Positions 12,460-20,157 of a DNA stretch of 34,165 nt are shown here, piece after piece; positions within the stretch are counted from its first letter, which is position 1; the number at the start of each line of letters is the position of its first letter. Source of the stretch: Nonomuraea sp. MG754425 (GTDB taxonomy: Bacteria > Actinomycetota > Actinomycetes > Streptosporangiales > Streptosporangiaceae). The notes beneath the pieces are model-generated. The model worked only from the letters and a program-made list of their open reading frames with translations, made no database searches and had not been told where the DNA came from. Location: assembly GCF_021699195.1 (NCBI RefSeq), contig NZ_SSXE01000102.1:1-34165 (forward strand). Direction: 5' to 3'. Made by a program: the position numbers and the translations under genes.

Positions 12460-14709
12460 TCAGCGGCGGGTCAGGCGGTGTGTCAGGCCGGTGTGGCGGC
12501 GTCCGGCCCCCCGGGTGCGGACGGCCTGGGCCAGCGCGCGGCGCGAGCCGACGATGACGACGAGTTTCTTGGCGCGGGTGATCGCGGTGTAGAGCAGGTT
12601 GCGCTGCAGCATCATCCAGGCGCTGGTGGCCAGCGGGATGACCACGGCGGGGTACTCGCTGCCCTGGGAGCGGTGGATGGAGACGGCGTAGGCGTGGGCC
12701 AGCTCGTCGAGTTCGTCGAAGGCGTAGTCGACCGATTCGTCCTCGTCGGTCAGGATGGTCAGCTTGTGCTCGTCGGGCCGGATGTCGGTGACGATGCCGA
12801 CCGTGCCGTTGAACACGCCCGCCGCGCCCTTGTCGTAGTTGTTGCGCAGTTGGGTGACCTTGTCGCCGACGCGGAAGACGCGCCCGCCGTAGCGCCGCTC
12901 CGGCATGCCGTCGCGGGCGGGTGTCAGCGCCTCCTGCAGGGCGGTGTTCAGCGCGCCCGCGCCGGCCGCGCCCCGGTGCATGGGGGCCAGGACCTGCACG
13001 TCGCGGCGGGGGTCGAGGCGGAAGCGGCGCGGGATGCGGCGGGCGACGACGTCCACGGTGAGCTCGGCGATCTGCTCGGGCTCCTCGCAGGGGAACAGGA
13101 AGAAGTCCTGCATGCCCTCCAGGACGGGGTGGCGGCCGGTGTTGACGCGGTGGGCGTTGACGATGACGCCGGACTCGGCCGCCTGGCGGAAGATCTGCGT
13201 CAGCCGCACGCGGGGCACGTCGTCGGCGGCCAGGAGGTCTTTGAGCACCTCGCCGGCGCCGACGGACGGCAACTGGTCCACATCCCCCACGAACAGCAGG
13301 TGGGCGCCGGGGGCGACGGCCTTGACGAGCTTGTTGGCCAGCAGCAGGTCGAGCATGGAGGCTTCGTCGACCACCACCAGGTCGGCGTCCAGGGGGTTGT
13401 CGCGGTCGAAGGTGGCCTCGCCGCCGGGCCGCAGTTGCAGCAGGCGGTGCACGGTGGTGGCCTCGTGGCCGGTCAGCTCGGCCAGCCGCTTGGCGGCGCG
13501 GCCGGTGGGGGCGGCCAGGATGACCTTCGCGCGCCGGGCGCGGGCCAGCAGCACGATCGAGCGCACGGTGAAGCTCTTGCCGCAGCCGGGGCCGCCGGTC
13601 AGGACGGCGACCTTCTCGGTGAGCGCCAGCCGGACGGCCTGGCGTTGCTCGGTGGCCAGTTCGGCGCCGGTCTGGCCGTGCAGCCAGCTCTCGGCGCGCT
13701 CCCAGTCGACGTCGGCGAACGTCTTGAGGCGGTCGTGGCCGTGGCGCAGCAGGGTGAGCAGGCCGGCGGCCAGCGCCGTCTCGGCGCGGTGGAAGGGCGG
13801 CAGGTAGACGGCCGGCACCTCGCCGTCGCCGGCCGGCACCGGCTCGCGCACGACGCCCTCGTCGGCGACGAGTTCCTCCAGGCAGGCGCTCACCAGCGGG
13901 GCCGGCACGTCGAGGATCTTGACGGCGTCGGCGACCAGGTTGGGGGCGGGCAGGAAGCAGTGGCCGTCGTCGGCGGCCTGGGACAGCGTGTAGCGCAGGC
14001 CGGCCTTGACCCGTTCGGGGCTGTCGTGCGGGATGCCGACGGCCTGGGCGATGGTGTCGGCCGTCTTGAAGCCGATCCCCCACACGTCGTCGGCGAGCTG
14101 GTACGGCCGGGTCTTGACGACGGAGACCGAGGTGTCGCCGTACTGCTTGAAGATGCGCACGGCGATGGAGGTGGACACGCCGACCCCCTGGAGGAAGATC
14201 ATCACCTCTTTGATGATCTTCTGTTCCTCCCAGGCGGCGGCGATCATCCGGGTCCGCTTGGGGCCCAGGCCGGGCACCTCGACCAGGCGCTCGGGCTGCT
14301 GCTCGATGACGTCGAGGGTGCCGGTGCCGAAGTGGTCGACGATGCGCTCGGCCATCTTGGGCCCGATGCCCTTGATCAGGCCCGAGCCGAGGTAGCGGCG
14401 GATGCCCTGGACGGTGGCCGGCAGCACGGTGGTGTAGGACCACACCTCGAACTGGCGGCCGTAGCGGGGGTGGGAGGTCCACCGTCCGCGCAGCAGCAAC
14501 GACTCGCCGACCTGCGCGCCGAGCAGCGGGCCGACGACGGTCAGCAGGTCGGCGCCGGTGCGCTCGGTGGCGACGCGGGCGATGGTGTAGCCGGTCTCCT
14601 CATTGGCGTAGGTGATGCGTTCGAGTACGGCGTTCAAGCTCGCCGCAATTTTCTCCGCACCCGCACCCGCACCCGCACCCGCGCCTGGGCTCCGCTCGGC
14701 CTCCACCAC
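12460..14709 (-). CDS. recD2: RecD2-type ATP-dependent DNA helicase
   Basis: The protein has 749 residues. It has the RecD2 layout without RecB/RecC: an N-terminal OB-like part (to about 100), helix-hairpin-helix motifs (LIKGIGPKMAERIV near 111 and EVPGLGPKRTRMI near 144), and a superfamily 1B motor. Walker A is GGPGCGKS (about 372-379); also visible are VVDEASM, GDVDQLPSVGAGEVL, LTQIFRQ, and the C-terminal SIHRSQGSEYPAVV and LLYTAITRAKK. It unwinds DNA 5' to 3' and takes part in repair and replication stress. I chose the GTG at 14709; TAGTCT lies 7 bases before it with no ribosome binding site, so a leaderless mRNA is likely. Residues 10-18 are a Gly-Ala repeat encoded by tandem hexamers. 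Confidence 0.92.
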   Translation of the reverse strand: MVEAERSPGAGAGAGAGAEKIAASLNAVLERITYANEETGYTIARVATERTGADLLTVVGPLLGAQVGESLLLRGRWTSHPRYGRQFEVWSYTTVLPATVQGIRRYLGSGLIKGIGPKMAERIVDHFGTGTLDVIEQQPERLVEVPGLGPKRTRMIAAAWEEQKIIKEVMIFLQGVGVSTSIAVRIFKQYGDTSVSVVKTRPYQLADDVWGIGFKTADTIAQAVGIPHDSPERVKAGLRYTLSQAADDGHCFLPAPNLVADAVKILDVPAPLVSACLEELVADEGVVREPVPAGDGEVPAVYLPPFHRAETALAAGLLTLLRHGHDRLKTFADVDWERAESWLHGQTGAELATEQRQAVRLALTEKVAVLTGGPGCGKSFTVRSIVLLARARRAKVILAAPTGRAAKRLAELTGHEATTVHRLLQLRPGGEATFDRDNPLDADLVVVDEASMLDLLLANKLVKAVAPGAHLLFVGDVDQLPSVGAGEVLKDLLAADDVPRVRLTQIFRQAAESGVIVNAHRVNTGRHPVLEGMQDFFLFPCEEPEQIAELTVDVVARRIPRRFRLDPRRDVQVLAPMHRGAAGAGALNTALQEALTPARDGMPERRYGGRVFRVGDKVTQLRNNYDKGAAGVFNGTVGIVTDIRPDEHKLTILTDEDESVDYAFDELDELAHAYAVSIHRSQGSEYPAVVIPLATSAWMMLQRNLLYTAITRAKKLVVIVGSRRALAQAVRTRGAGRRHTGLTHRLTRR
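14656..14685. repeat. Tandem hexanucleotide run in the recD2 5' end
   Basis: About five copies of the unit CGCACC (read on the plus strand) encode an Ala-Gly run at residues 10-18 of RecD2. The six-base unit keeps the frame whatever its copy number. Confidence 0.7.
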
Positions 14710-14901
14710 ACCGACGAGACTAGGGCAAGATCGACATGTGATCACGCCCTGGGACGGCGGGCATCGCGCCAGGAGCCGCGCCACTCGCCCCACCAGGGCG
14801 GCACCCACCTGAACGGGTGTGAAGCCCGGATGACGCCGGGGTGATGCCGTCATGCGCTTGGCTGCCCGTGTCGGATCTTCTTCTGCATCCCTGGGGGAAT
14901 C

Positions 14902-15222
14902 ATGCGCTTGACCACGCCCGCCCTCGCGAAGTCGGCCATCGTCGCCCTGGCGGCCGCCACCGTCGCGTTGTCCGGGACGCCGGCCTCGGCCGCGACGTCC
15001 GCCGGCCCGGAACCGGCCGCGTTGCGCTGCGGTTTCTACAGCTCGGGCTTCACGGCCTACTACGGGCACTGCGACACGCCGCCGCGGACCGACGTCATCA
15101 TCCGGGTCGTCACGATCTTCGATTCCTACGAACTGTGCGTCAAGCCGGGCGTGACGACGCTCGGGCCGTATCCGCAGGTACGAAGCGCGGCGTACGCCGG
15201 CAAGCTGTGCTCGGCCGGATGA
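14902..15222 (+). CDS. Secreted DUF6355-like small protein
   Basis: The 106-residue protein has a Sec signal peptide (hydrophobic AIVALAAATVALSG, then PASA-A near residue 31). The mature part begins with the DUF6355-type block CGFYSSGFTAYYGHC and continues VIIRV, ELCVKPGVTTLGP, AAYAGKLC. Four cysteines (43, 57, 79, 103) probably form two disulfides. DUF6355 proteins are annotated around natural product genes but have no known activity; no such cluster is seen here. GGGGGA precedes the ATG. A strong hairpin terminator follows at once, so it is monocistronic. Confidence 0.75.
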   Translation: MRLTTPALAKSAIVALAAATVALSGTPASAATSAGPEPAALRCGFYSSGFTAYYGHCDTPPRTDVIIRVVTIFDSYELCVKPGVTTLGPYPQVRSAAYAGKLCSAG

Positions 15223-15231
15223 GGTGAGAGC

Positions 15232-15266
15232 TCGCGGCCGCCGGGCGGCTCGCCCGGCGGCCGCGA
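15232..15266 (+). terminator. Strong hairpin terminator after the DUF6355-like gene
   Basis: A perfect 15-base stem (15232-15246 with 15252-15266) and a 5-base loop GGCTC begin 10 bases after the stop codon. No T-run follows. Confidence 0.8.
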
Positions 15267-15416
15267 CGCCGTCCCAGATGTCCCGGATCCCCGGATGCCT
15301 CACGTGCGCGCGGGGGCGCGCTCATTTGGGGGTGAACAGGGCTTTCGCGGGTGTTGGCGTGAGCCGCCGCCGGGGATTGCTCAACGAGCCGACCGGCGAG
15401 CGAAGGGGGCAGGGCC

Positions 15417-15881
15417 GTGGCCGAGAAGTTGTACTCGTCGTGGGTGCCGGGATACGCGGCGTTCTCCGAGAACGCGGGCCTGCGCACGTTCCGCCAGGCG
15501 TTCGGGGTGACGTTCACGATCCCGCCCAACGGGACGGAGTGGATCCACCTGCCCATCCCCACGCCGGTCATCCTGGCCAACGACCGCGCCAACCTGGACA
15601 AGGTGCTCATCCTTCTGCACACCAGGCTGAACACCTCGGTCATCGAGGTGTCGGTCTGGGACGGGCCGACCCGCGTCTTCCTCAACACGAACATGGACCT
15701 TCGCGGGGACTGGTCGCAGGGGCTCAAGGGGCCGCTGGAGAGCGGCAACGTCTTCCACGTCCAAAAGACCGACGTCAGGTACGGGATCAACGTGACGCTG
15801 CGGGTCAGGAACCTGTCCCCGACCGGCGGCGGCGAGTTCTCCCTCACCTCCTTCGGCGGGGACTTCTTCCACAACGCCTGA
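15417..15881 (+). CDS. DUF6623-like beta-rich protein
   Basis: The 154-residue protein shows the pattern HLPIPTPVILANDRANLDKVLILLHTRLNTSVIEVSVWDGPTRVF, then NMDLRGDW, VRYGINVTLRV and a final SFGGDFFHNA. I associate these blocks with DUF6623, an uncharacterised bacterial family with a jelly-roll-like beta pattern. There is no signal peptide, so it is probably cytosolic or exported by another route. The start is GTG 15417 with AAGGGGG upstream. No neighbours on the same strand are close, so it is likely transcribed alone. Function unknown. Confidence 0.7.
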   Translation: MAEKLYSSWVPGYAAFSENAGLRTFRQAFGVTFTIPPNGTEWIHLPIPTPVILANDRANLDKVLILLHTRLNTSVIEVSVWDGPTRVFLNTNMDLRGDWSQGLKGPLESGNVFHVQKTDVRYGINVTLRVRNLSPTGGGEFSLTSFGGDFFHNA

Positions 15882-16180
15882 GACCGCCGCCGACCCGGGG
15901 GAAACCGGTCGAGACGCCGCTGCGGTATGCGTTAACGTCGGGTGTGGCCGCCGGTCCTGGTGGCGGCGCGGGTCGAAAACGGTCGGTTACCGAGGTTCAA
16001 CTCCTTCTTGGCCCACCCATCGGGGGCCAAGTCGCCCAGGCCGGCTGGGCATCCGGCCGCGAGGTCCCACATCCGCGCCACCGCCGGGACCGGCGTCCGG
16101 CACAGCCGCCGCCGCAGCCGCCGCGGGGGCGGCCGATCGGGGCGCGGCCTGCGCCCGTCCGGACGCTACTCTTGTCGCTC
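15882..16180 (+). other. Gene-free stretch with hairpins and a leaderless promoter
   Basis: I see no gene in these 299 bases. A stem of CTTGGCCC (16007-16014) with GGGCCAAG (16024-16031) and a 9-base loop may be the terminator of the DUF6623 transcript. A smaller 6-base stem lies at 15947-15967. TACTCT at 16167-16172 is a -10-like box 8 bases before the next start codon; no good -35 is visible. Confidence 0.5.
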
Positions 16181-17521
16181 ATGACGCAGGTGGGACATGG
16201 GGCGGCGCGCGCACTGCTGCGCAGGCTCGCCGTCGAACAGGCCGAATGCAGGATCCCCTCGGTGACGGCGGCGATCGTCCGCGACGGGCGGCTGGCGTGG
16301 TTCGCCGGGCGCGGCAGCGTGGACGGCGCTCCCCCGACCGCCGCCACGCAGTACCGCATCGGCTCCATCACCAAGAGCATGATCGCGGTGGTGGTGCTGC
16401 GGCTGCGCGACGAAGGCGCGCTGGAGCTGACCGACCTGCTCGAGCGGCACCTGCCCGGCACCCGGCTGGGTCACCTGAGCATCGCCCAGTTGCTGTCGCA
16501 CACCGCCGGCCTGACCGCCGAGCCGCCCACCGCCTGGTGGGAGCGCACCCCCGGCATCCCCGCCGCCGACCTGCTGGAGCGGCTCGGGCCCGGCGAGCTC
16601 AAGCACCGTCCGGGGCGGCGCTTCCACTACTCCAACGTCGGCTTCGCCGTGCTCGGCGAGCTGGTCGGCCGCCTGCGCGGCACCACCTGGCTCAAGGCGC
16701 TGCGCGCCGAGGTGCTCGACCCGCTCGGCATGCACGGCACCACCGCCCGCCCGCGCGCCCCGCACGCCACCGGGTACGCGGTCCACCCGTGGGCCGACGT
16801 CGTGCTGACCGAGCCCGAGCACGACGCCGACGCGATGGGCCCGGCCGGGCAGCTCTGGTCCACCGCGCACGACCTGGCCCGCTGGGCGGCCTTCCTCGGC
16901 GGCCAGGGCGGTCAGGGCAGCGGCGTGCTCTGCGCCGACACGCTCGCCGAGATGCGTGAGCCGATCGGCGTGGAGGACGGCGACGCCTGGACCGGCGGGT
17001 TCGGGCTCGGCCTGCAACTGGCCAGGGTCCGCGGGCGCCGCCTGGCCGGGCACAGCGGCTCCATGCCCGGCTTCCTGGCCACCGTGTGGGCCGAGGCCGC
17101 CGAAGGCGTCGGCGTGCTGTTCCTGGCCAACACCACCAGCGGCATGAGCCCCACGCTGCTGGCCGACCTGCTCGACATCCTCGACGAGCACGAGCCGCGC
17201 CTGCCCGACGAATGGCGTCCGGCCGCCGCCGACCCCGCCCTGCTGGCGCTGACCGGGTTGTGGCACTGGGGGCCGAAGGCGTACACGCTGCGGCTGCTGC
17301 CCGAGCGGGGGCTGTCGCTGGAGCCGGTCGGCGGCAGCGGGCGCGCCTCGCGGTTCGTCCCGCAGGACGACGGGACGTGGCTGGGGCTGGACGGCTACTA
17401 CGCCGGGGAGACGCTGCGGCCGGCGGCCGACCACCTCGACCTCAACACGTTCGTCTTCACCCGCGCCCCCTACGACCCGGGCGCGCCGGTGCCGGGCGGG
17501 GCGGGCGACTGGCACGCCTGA
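16181..17521 (+). CDS. Serine hydrolase, class C beta-lactamase/DD-peptidase family
   Basis: The 446-residue protein has all three active-site elements of the beta-lactamase-related family: S62-x-x-K65 (IGSITKS), Y150-S-N152 (FHYSNVGF) and H291-S-G293 (AGHSGSMPGF, in place of KTG). A C-terminal beta-rich domain (about 345-446) follows. The HSG triad and size suit esterases, D-amino-peptidases and self-resistance hydrolases more than true AmpC enzymes. There is no signal peptide, so it acts inside the cell. The ATG lies 8 bases after TACTCT with no ribosome binding site, so it is probably leaderless. It ends in a hairpin shared with the convergent SRPBCC gene. Confidence 0.88.
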   Translation: MTQVGHGAARALLRRLAVEQAECRIPSVTAAIVRDGRLAWFAGRGSVDGAPPTAATQYRIGSITKSMIAVVVLRLRDEGALELTDLLERHLPGTRLGHLSIAQLLSHTAGLTAEPPTAWWERTPGIPAADLLERLGPGELKHRPGRRFHYSNVGFAVLGELVGRLRGTTWLKALRAEVLDPLGMHGTTARPRAPHATGYAVHPWADVVLTEPEHDADAMGPAGQLWSTAHDLARWAAFLGGQGGQGSGVLCADTLAEMREPIGVEDGDAWTGGFGLGLQLARVRGRRLAGHSGSMPGFLATVWAEAAEGVGVLFLANTTSGMSPTLLADLLDILDEHEPRLPDEWRPAAADPALLALTGLWHWGPKAYTLRLLPERGLSLEPVGGSGRASRFVPQDDGTWLGLDGYYAGETLRPAADHLDLNTFVFTRAPYDPGAPVPGGAGDWHA

Positions 17522-17549
17522 ACCTCCCCCGGGCAAGCGGGGTTCAGGC
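17516..17549. terminator. Bidirectional terminator between convergent genes
   Basis: GCCTGAACC (17516-17524) pairs perfectly with GGTTCAGGC (17541-17549) around a 16-base loop. Each arm includes the stop codon of one of the two convergent genes, so the same element ends both transcripts. Confidence 0.7.
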
Positions 17550-17969
17550 GGGCGGCAGCAGCGCGGCCAGGCGGCGCAGGCAGTGCCGGACGAGCGCGAG
17601 CACCAGCGGCCGGGCCAGCGGCCAGGCGGCCCGGCCGAGCGCGCCGAACGGCAGCAGCAGTTCCTCGGCCCACACCACGCGGCTGCCGCCCTCCTGCGGG
17701 AACAGCCGGATGGCGCCCCGGCCCCGGACGAGCCGTCCGGTGTGGGTGACGCGCAGCAGCGCCGGCGGCTCCCAGTGGGTGATGGTCATGGTGTCGAGGA
17801 ACCCGAGCGGCCACACCCCCGTGTACGCCTCCAGGCCGCGCTCGCCCACCCGCCGGGCGGTGGTCAGGAGCATCCACTCCTGGTGCCGGGGCCAGTCGGT
17901 GATCAGCGCGAACACCTGTTCCGGCGGCGCGGGGACGTGGACGGCGGCGGCCGCGTACACAGGTTTCAC
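17544..17969 (-). CDS. SRPBCC-family protein (START-like fold)
   Basis: The 141-residue protein starts VHVPAPPEQVFALITDWPRHQEWM, the usual helix-grip opening (residues 9-32), and continues with strands and a long C-terminal helix (ARPLVLALVRHCLRRLAALL). Such proteins bind hydrophobic ligands or act as cyclases. The GTG start at 17969 is preceded by AGGGGGGAAG. It lies downstream of the lincosamide-type nucleotidyltransferase but a hairpin at 18071-18092 divides them, so it probably has its own promoter. The ligand is unknown. Confidence 0.8.
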   Translation of the reverse strand: MKPVYAAAAVHVPAPPEQVFALITDWPRHQEWMLLTTARRVGERGLEAYTGVWPLGFLDTMTITHWEPPALLRVTHTGRLVRGRGAIRLFPQEGGSRVVWAEELLLPFGALGRAAWPLARPLVLALVRHCLRRLAALLPPA

Positions 17970-18070
17970 CAGGCTTCCCCCCTGGGTCGGTGGCGGCCCC
18001 GCGGGCGGCGGGCTCCCTCACTCGCATGCCCGCCCCGGCGTCGTTCGATGCGGGGACGGCGGGCGCGAAG

Positions 18071-18092
18071 CGGCTGCTCCCGGGAGCGGCCG
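18071..18092 (-). terminator. Terminator after the nucleotidyltransferase gene
   Basis: A near-perfect inverted repeat centred on GCTCCCGGGAGC, with outer CGGC/GCCG arms and one mismatch, lies 5 bases beyond the stop codon of the minus-strand gene. Confidence 0.5.
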
Positions 18093-18096
18093 CAGG

Positions 18097-18900
18097 TCAT
18101 CGCAGGCCGGTGGCGTGGTCGAGGTCGTCGAACAGGGCCTGCGGGACGGGCGTGTCGTACCGGCCGGCCAGGCGCTGCCAGCAGTCGCGTCCGCAGCGCC
18201 ACGCGGCCTGGACGGCCCGCCGGACCTCCTCGCGGGTGGCGGCTGTCGCCACGGCGGGGGCGAGGGCGGCCAGCGCGTGCGCCGGCAGGTCGGCCTCGGC
18301 CGCGCGCGAGGGCGTCAGCCAGTGCCCGGTCCGGTTCTCGGCCAGCCGGGCCAGCCACAGCAGGTGGCGGTGCGCGTGGGCCAGCGCGTCCAGGGCGCGC
18401 AGCACCTCGCCGCGCTCGTTGACGTGATGCGCCAGCACGAGCCAGTTGGCCATGCGCCCGCACAGCGCCAGCGCCTCGCCGGCGTCCGAGACGACGGCCG
18501 GCTGTTCGGGCACCGCCGCCAGCGCCTCGCCCAGCCTGCCGCCGCGATCGAGGACGAGCATCCGCTCGACGGGGGCGCCGCGGGCCGGCCACGCGCGCAC
18601 CTGGGCGATGTCCGCGCCGGTGGCGAAGTGGAACTCGCCCCGCAGAAGGTCCGGGAAGAACGCCACATGGGTGCCGAACTCGTTGACGACCAGATGCCTG
18701 AGCGGGGCGACCTGGGCGCACCACGCCGCCGGATCGACCTCGGCGCGCCCTTCGGGGGTGAAGAACAGCCAGAACTCGATGTCGCTGTGCGTGTCGCCCT
18801 CGCCCTGGGCGAAGGAGCCGTACATCAGCGCGGCCTCCAGTCGCGGGTCGGCGTGGCAGGCGTCGCGGACGCGGGTGATCAGTCGTTCCTGAGCGAGCAT
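18097..18900 (-). CDS. Lincosamide nucleotidyltransferase, Lnu(B)/Lnu(F)-like
   Basis: The 267-residue protein aligns by eye along its whole length with LinB/Lnu(B), which has the same length. Shared blocks are ALMYGSFAQGEGDTHSDIEFWLF (active-site Gly28-Ser29, Asp40 and Glu42 of the nucleotidyltransferase fold), VAPLRHLVVNEFGTHVAFFPDLLRGEFHF, and the helical C-terminal domain with NWLVLAHHVNERGEVLRAL. Lnu enzymes inactivate lincomycin and clindamycin by attaching AMP to a hydroxyl group. Compared with LinB the gene has full host-like GC content, so recent transfer is not indicated; an intrinsic or ancestral relative with another substrate is possible. ATG start, with GGAGAG about 9 bases upstream. 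Confidence 0.75.
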   Translation of the reverse strand: MLAQERLITRVRDACHADPRLEAALMYGSFAQGEGDTHSDIEFWLFFTPEGRAEVDPAAWCAQVAPLRHLVVNEFGTHVAFFPDLLRGEFHFATGADIAQVRAWPARGAPVERMLVLDRGGRLGEALAAVPEQPAVVSDAGEALALCGRMANWLVLAHHVNERGEVLRALDALAHAHRHLLWLARLAENRTGHWLTPSRAAEADLPAHALAALAPAVATAATREEVRRAVQAAWRCGRDCWQRLAGRYDTPVPQALFDDLDHATGLR

Positions 18901-18922
18901 CCGTCCACTCTCCCACCCGTGC

Positions 18923-18941
18923 CGGGTGACGGGTTCACCCG
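18923..18941 (-). terminator. Terminator after the DUF3052 gene
   Basis: A 7-base stem CGGGTGA/TCACCCG with a 5-base loop overlaps the stop codon of the DUF3052 gene on the minus strand. It suggests that the nucleotidyltransferase starts a new transcript. Confidence 0.5.
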
Positions 18942-19336
18942 CGTCCGCCGGTGAACGGGGGCTCGCCCTCCTTCAGCGGGCGAAAGCGCAGGGCCGACCA
19001 CACCTCGTCCACCGCCACCTGGCCGTTGGGGCGCAGCCCGTACTCGCCGACGATCGGCCACAGGGTGTCGCGGTTGACGTCGGAGCGGTTGCCCTTCGGG
19101 TAGGCCACCCAGACGACGGCGGGCTCGGTGAGCGCGGCGCGGTGCTCGTCCAGCAGGCGGCGGGCGCCGGCGGCGTCGGCGGCGAAGAACACCGCCACAC
19201 CCGCCTCCTTCAGGCTCCCGGCGTGCCGGGCGCCTTCGGGCAGCGGCTCCACCAGGGGGCGGTGGGCGTCCTCGGAGATCCACACCGTGGTGCCCGGCTT
19301 GACGAGCAGTTTCTCGGCGACGGTCTTGGCAGGCAT
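18935..19336 (-). CDS. DUF3052 family protein
   Basis: The 133-residue protein begins KTVAEKLLVKPGTTVWI and contains VVWVAYPKGNRSDVNRDTLWPIVGEYGL, then QVAVDEVWSALRFRPL. These are the defining blocks of DUF3052, a common actinobacterial cytosolic family without assigned function. The ATG lies 2 bases after the stop of the RibD/DHFR-like gene, so translation is coupled. This pairing hints at a shared condition of expression but not at a reaction. Confidence 0.82.
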   Translation of the reverse strand: MPAKTVAEKLLVKPGTTVWISEDAHRPLVEPLPEGARHAGSLKEAGVAVFFAADAAGARRLLDEHRAALTEPAVVWVAYPKGNRSDVNRDTLWPIVGEYGLRPNGQVAVDEVWSALRFRPLKEGEPPFTGGRG

Positions 19337-19338
19337 GG

Positions 19339-19881
19339 TCAGGCCCTCGTGTAGGTCAGGTTCAGCACGCCGGTGCTGAAGGTGGCGGAGTCGGTGAGCG
19401 TCATGGGGATCGGGCCGGCGTCGTCTTCGAACAGTCGCCTGCCGGAGCCGAGCATGACGGGGTCGACCAGCAGGTTGAGCTCGTCGAGCAGGCCCTCGCG
19501 CAGCAGCCAGGACACCAGGGACGGGCTGCCGCTGACGCCGATGTCCTTGCCCGGCTGCTGCTTGAGCCGGGTCAGCTCCTGGCGCGGGTCGCCGGCCAGG
19601 ACGGTGGTGTGCTGCCAGGTGGGCGCGGTCAGGGTGGTGGACAGGACGTATTTGGGGACGGCGTTCAGGGTGGCGGCCAGCGGGTCGGCGGCGTCCTGGT
19701 GCGGCCAGTGGGCGGCGAAGATCTCGTAGGTGCGCCGGCCGAGCAGGAGGGCGTCCGAGGCCGCCATCTGGGCGGTGACCGCCTGGTCCATCTCGTCGTT
19801 GAGGTAGGGGAAGTGCCAGGTCTCGGGGGCCTCGACGACGCCGTCGAGCGAGACGAACAGCCCCGCGACGATTCTTCTCAT
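19339..19881 (-). CDS. Dihydrofolate reductase-like (RibD C-terminal domain) protein
   Basis: The 180-residue protein opens MRRIVAGLFVSLDGVVEAPETWHFPYLND, then has ALLLGRRTYEIFAAHWP, GKDIGVSGSPSLVSWLLREGLLDELNLLVDPVMLGSGRRLF, all typical of the RibD_C/YwjB family of NADPH-dependent reductases. The true substrate is normally unknown for such stand-alone proteins. The start at 19881 has GGAG nearby; a longer frame to 19920 has no ribosome binding site. It is the first gene of an operon with DUF3052, and an elaborate palindrome lies about 40 bases upstream. Confidence 0.88.
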   Translation of the reverse strand: MRRIVAGLFVSLDGVVEAPETWHFPYLNDEMDQAVTAQMAASDALLLGRRTYEIFAAHWPHQDAADPLAATLNAVPKYVLSTTLTAPTWQHTTVLAGDPRQELTRLKQQPGKDIGVSGSPSLVSWLLREGLLDELNLLVDPVMLGSGRRLFEDDAGPIPMTLTDSATFSTGVLNLTYTRA

Positions 19882-19920
19882 GGGTGACTCCTTGTTTCTG
19901 CGGTGGCCCCACCCTCCCAT

Positions 19921-19958
19921 CCGACAAATTCATTTGTCAAGACGGTCTTGTTTGTCGG
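19921..19958. promoter_or_regulatory. Nested inverted repeats, probable regulator binding region
   Basis: Three palindromes are packed into 38 bases: GACAAAT-TC-ATTTGTC (19923-19938), CAAGAC-G-GTCTTG (19938-19950), and outer arms CCGACAAA (19921-19928) with TTTGTCGG (19951-19958). The half-site GACAAA occurs three times. On the minus strand TTGACA (19935-19940) would be a good -35 box for the reductase operon. The pattern resembles TetR-type sites, but no regulator gene adjoins it. Confidence 0.55.
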
Positions 19959-20112
19959 ACGCTTCGCTGAAAACCCGCTGAACCGGCCGCCGCCGCAACC
20001 GCCGCCGCGCCGGGGTCTTCGACGTCCGCCGGCCGCCTGACGTGCCTGATCGCCGCGCCCAGCGGGATTTCAGTGCCGGCCCAGCTCCTGGCACGAGCGT
20101 GGAGCACGCGAC

Positions 20113-20138
20113 CGATGTCGTCCCTCGATGTCGTCCCT
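20113..20138 (+). repeat. Two tandem 13-base repeats before the I36 inhibitor gene
   Basis: CGATGTCGTCCCT occurs twice back to back, 20 bases before the start codon, followed by a partial third copy (GTCGATC). It may be a direct-repeat binding site or a duplication of no effect. Confidence 0.6.
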
Positions 20139-20157
20139 GTCGATCGGAGAAGCACAC

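Noticed and set aside
14656..14685. Tandem hexamers as a CRISPR-like or phase-variable tract
   Set aside because: Units are contiguous without spacers and are in-frame in recD2, so copy changes cannot switch the gene off.
12478..14844. Long plus-strand reading frame of 788 codons opposite recD2
   Set aside because: It is antisense to a complete RecD2 with all helicase motifs. Its product is low-complexity Gly/Val/Gln/His sequence, as expected from high-GC antisense frames.
14902..15222. Natural product gene cluster hinted at by the DUF6355-like protein
   Set aside because: No synthase, tailoring or NRPS/PKS gene is present in the window.
16181..17521. True class C beta-lactamase
   Set aside because: No signal peptide, HSG in place of KTG, and an extra C-terminal domain. 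The broader serine hydrolase family fits better.
17544..19336. Resistance island or recent gene transfer around the lincosamide-type enzyme
   Set aside because: Base composition equals the surroundings and there are no transposase, integrase or flanking repeats.
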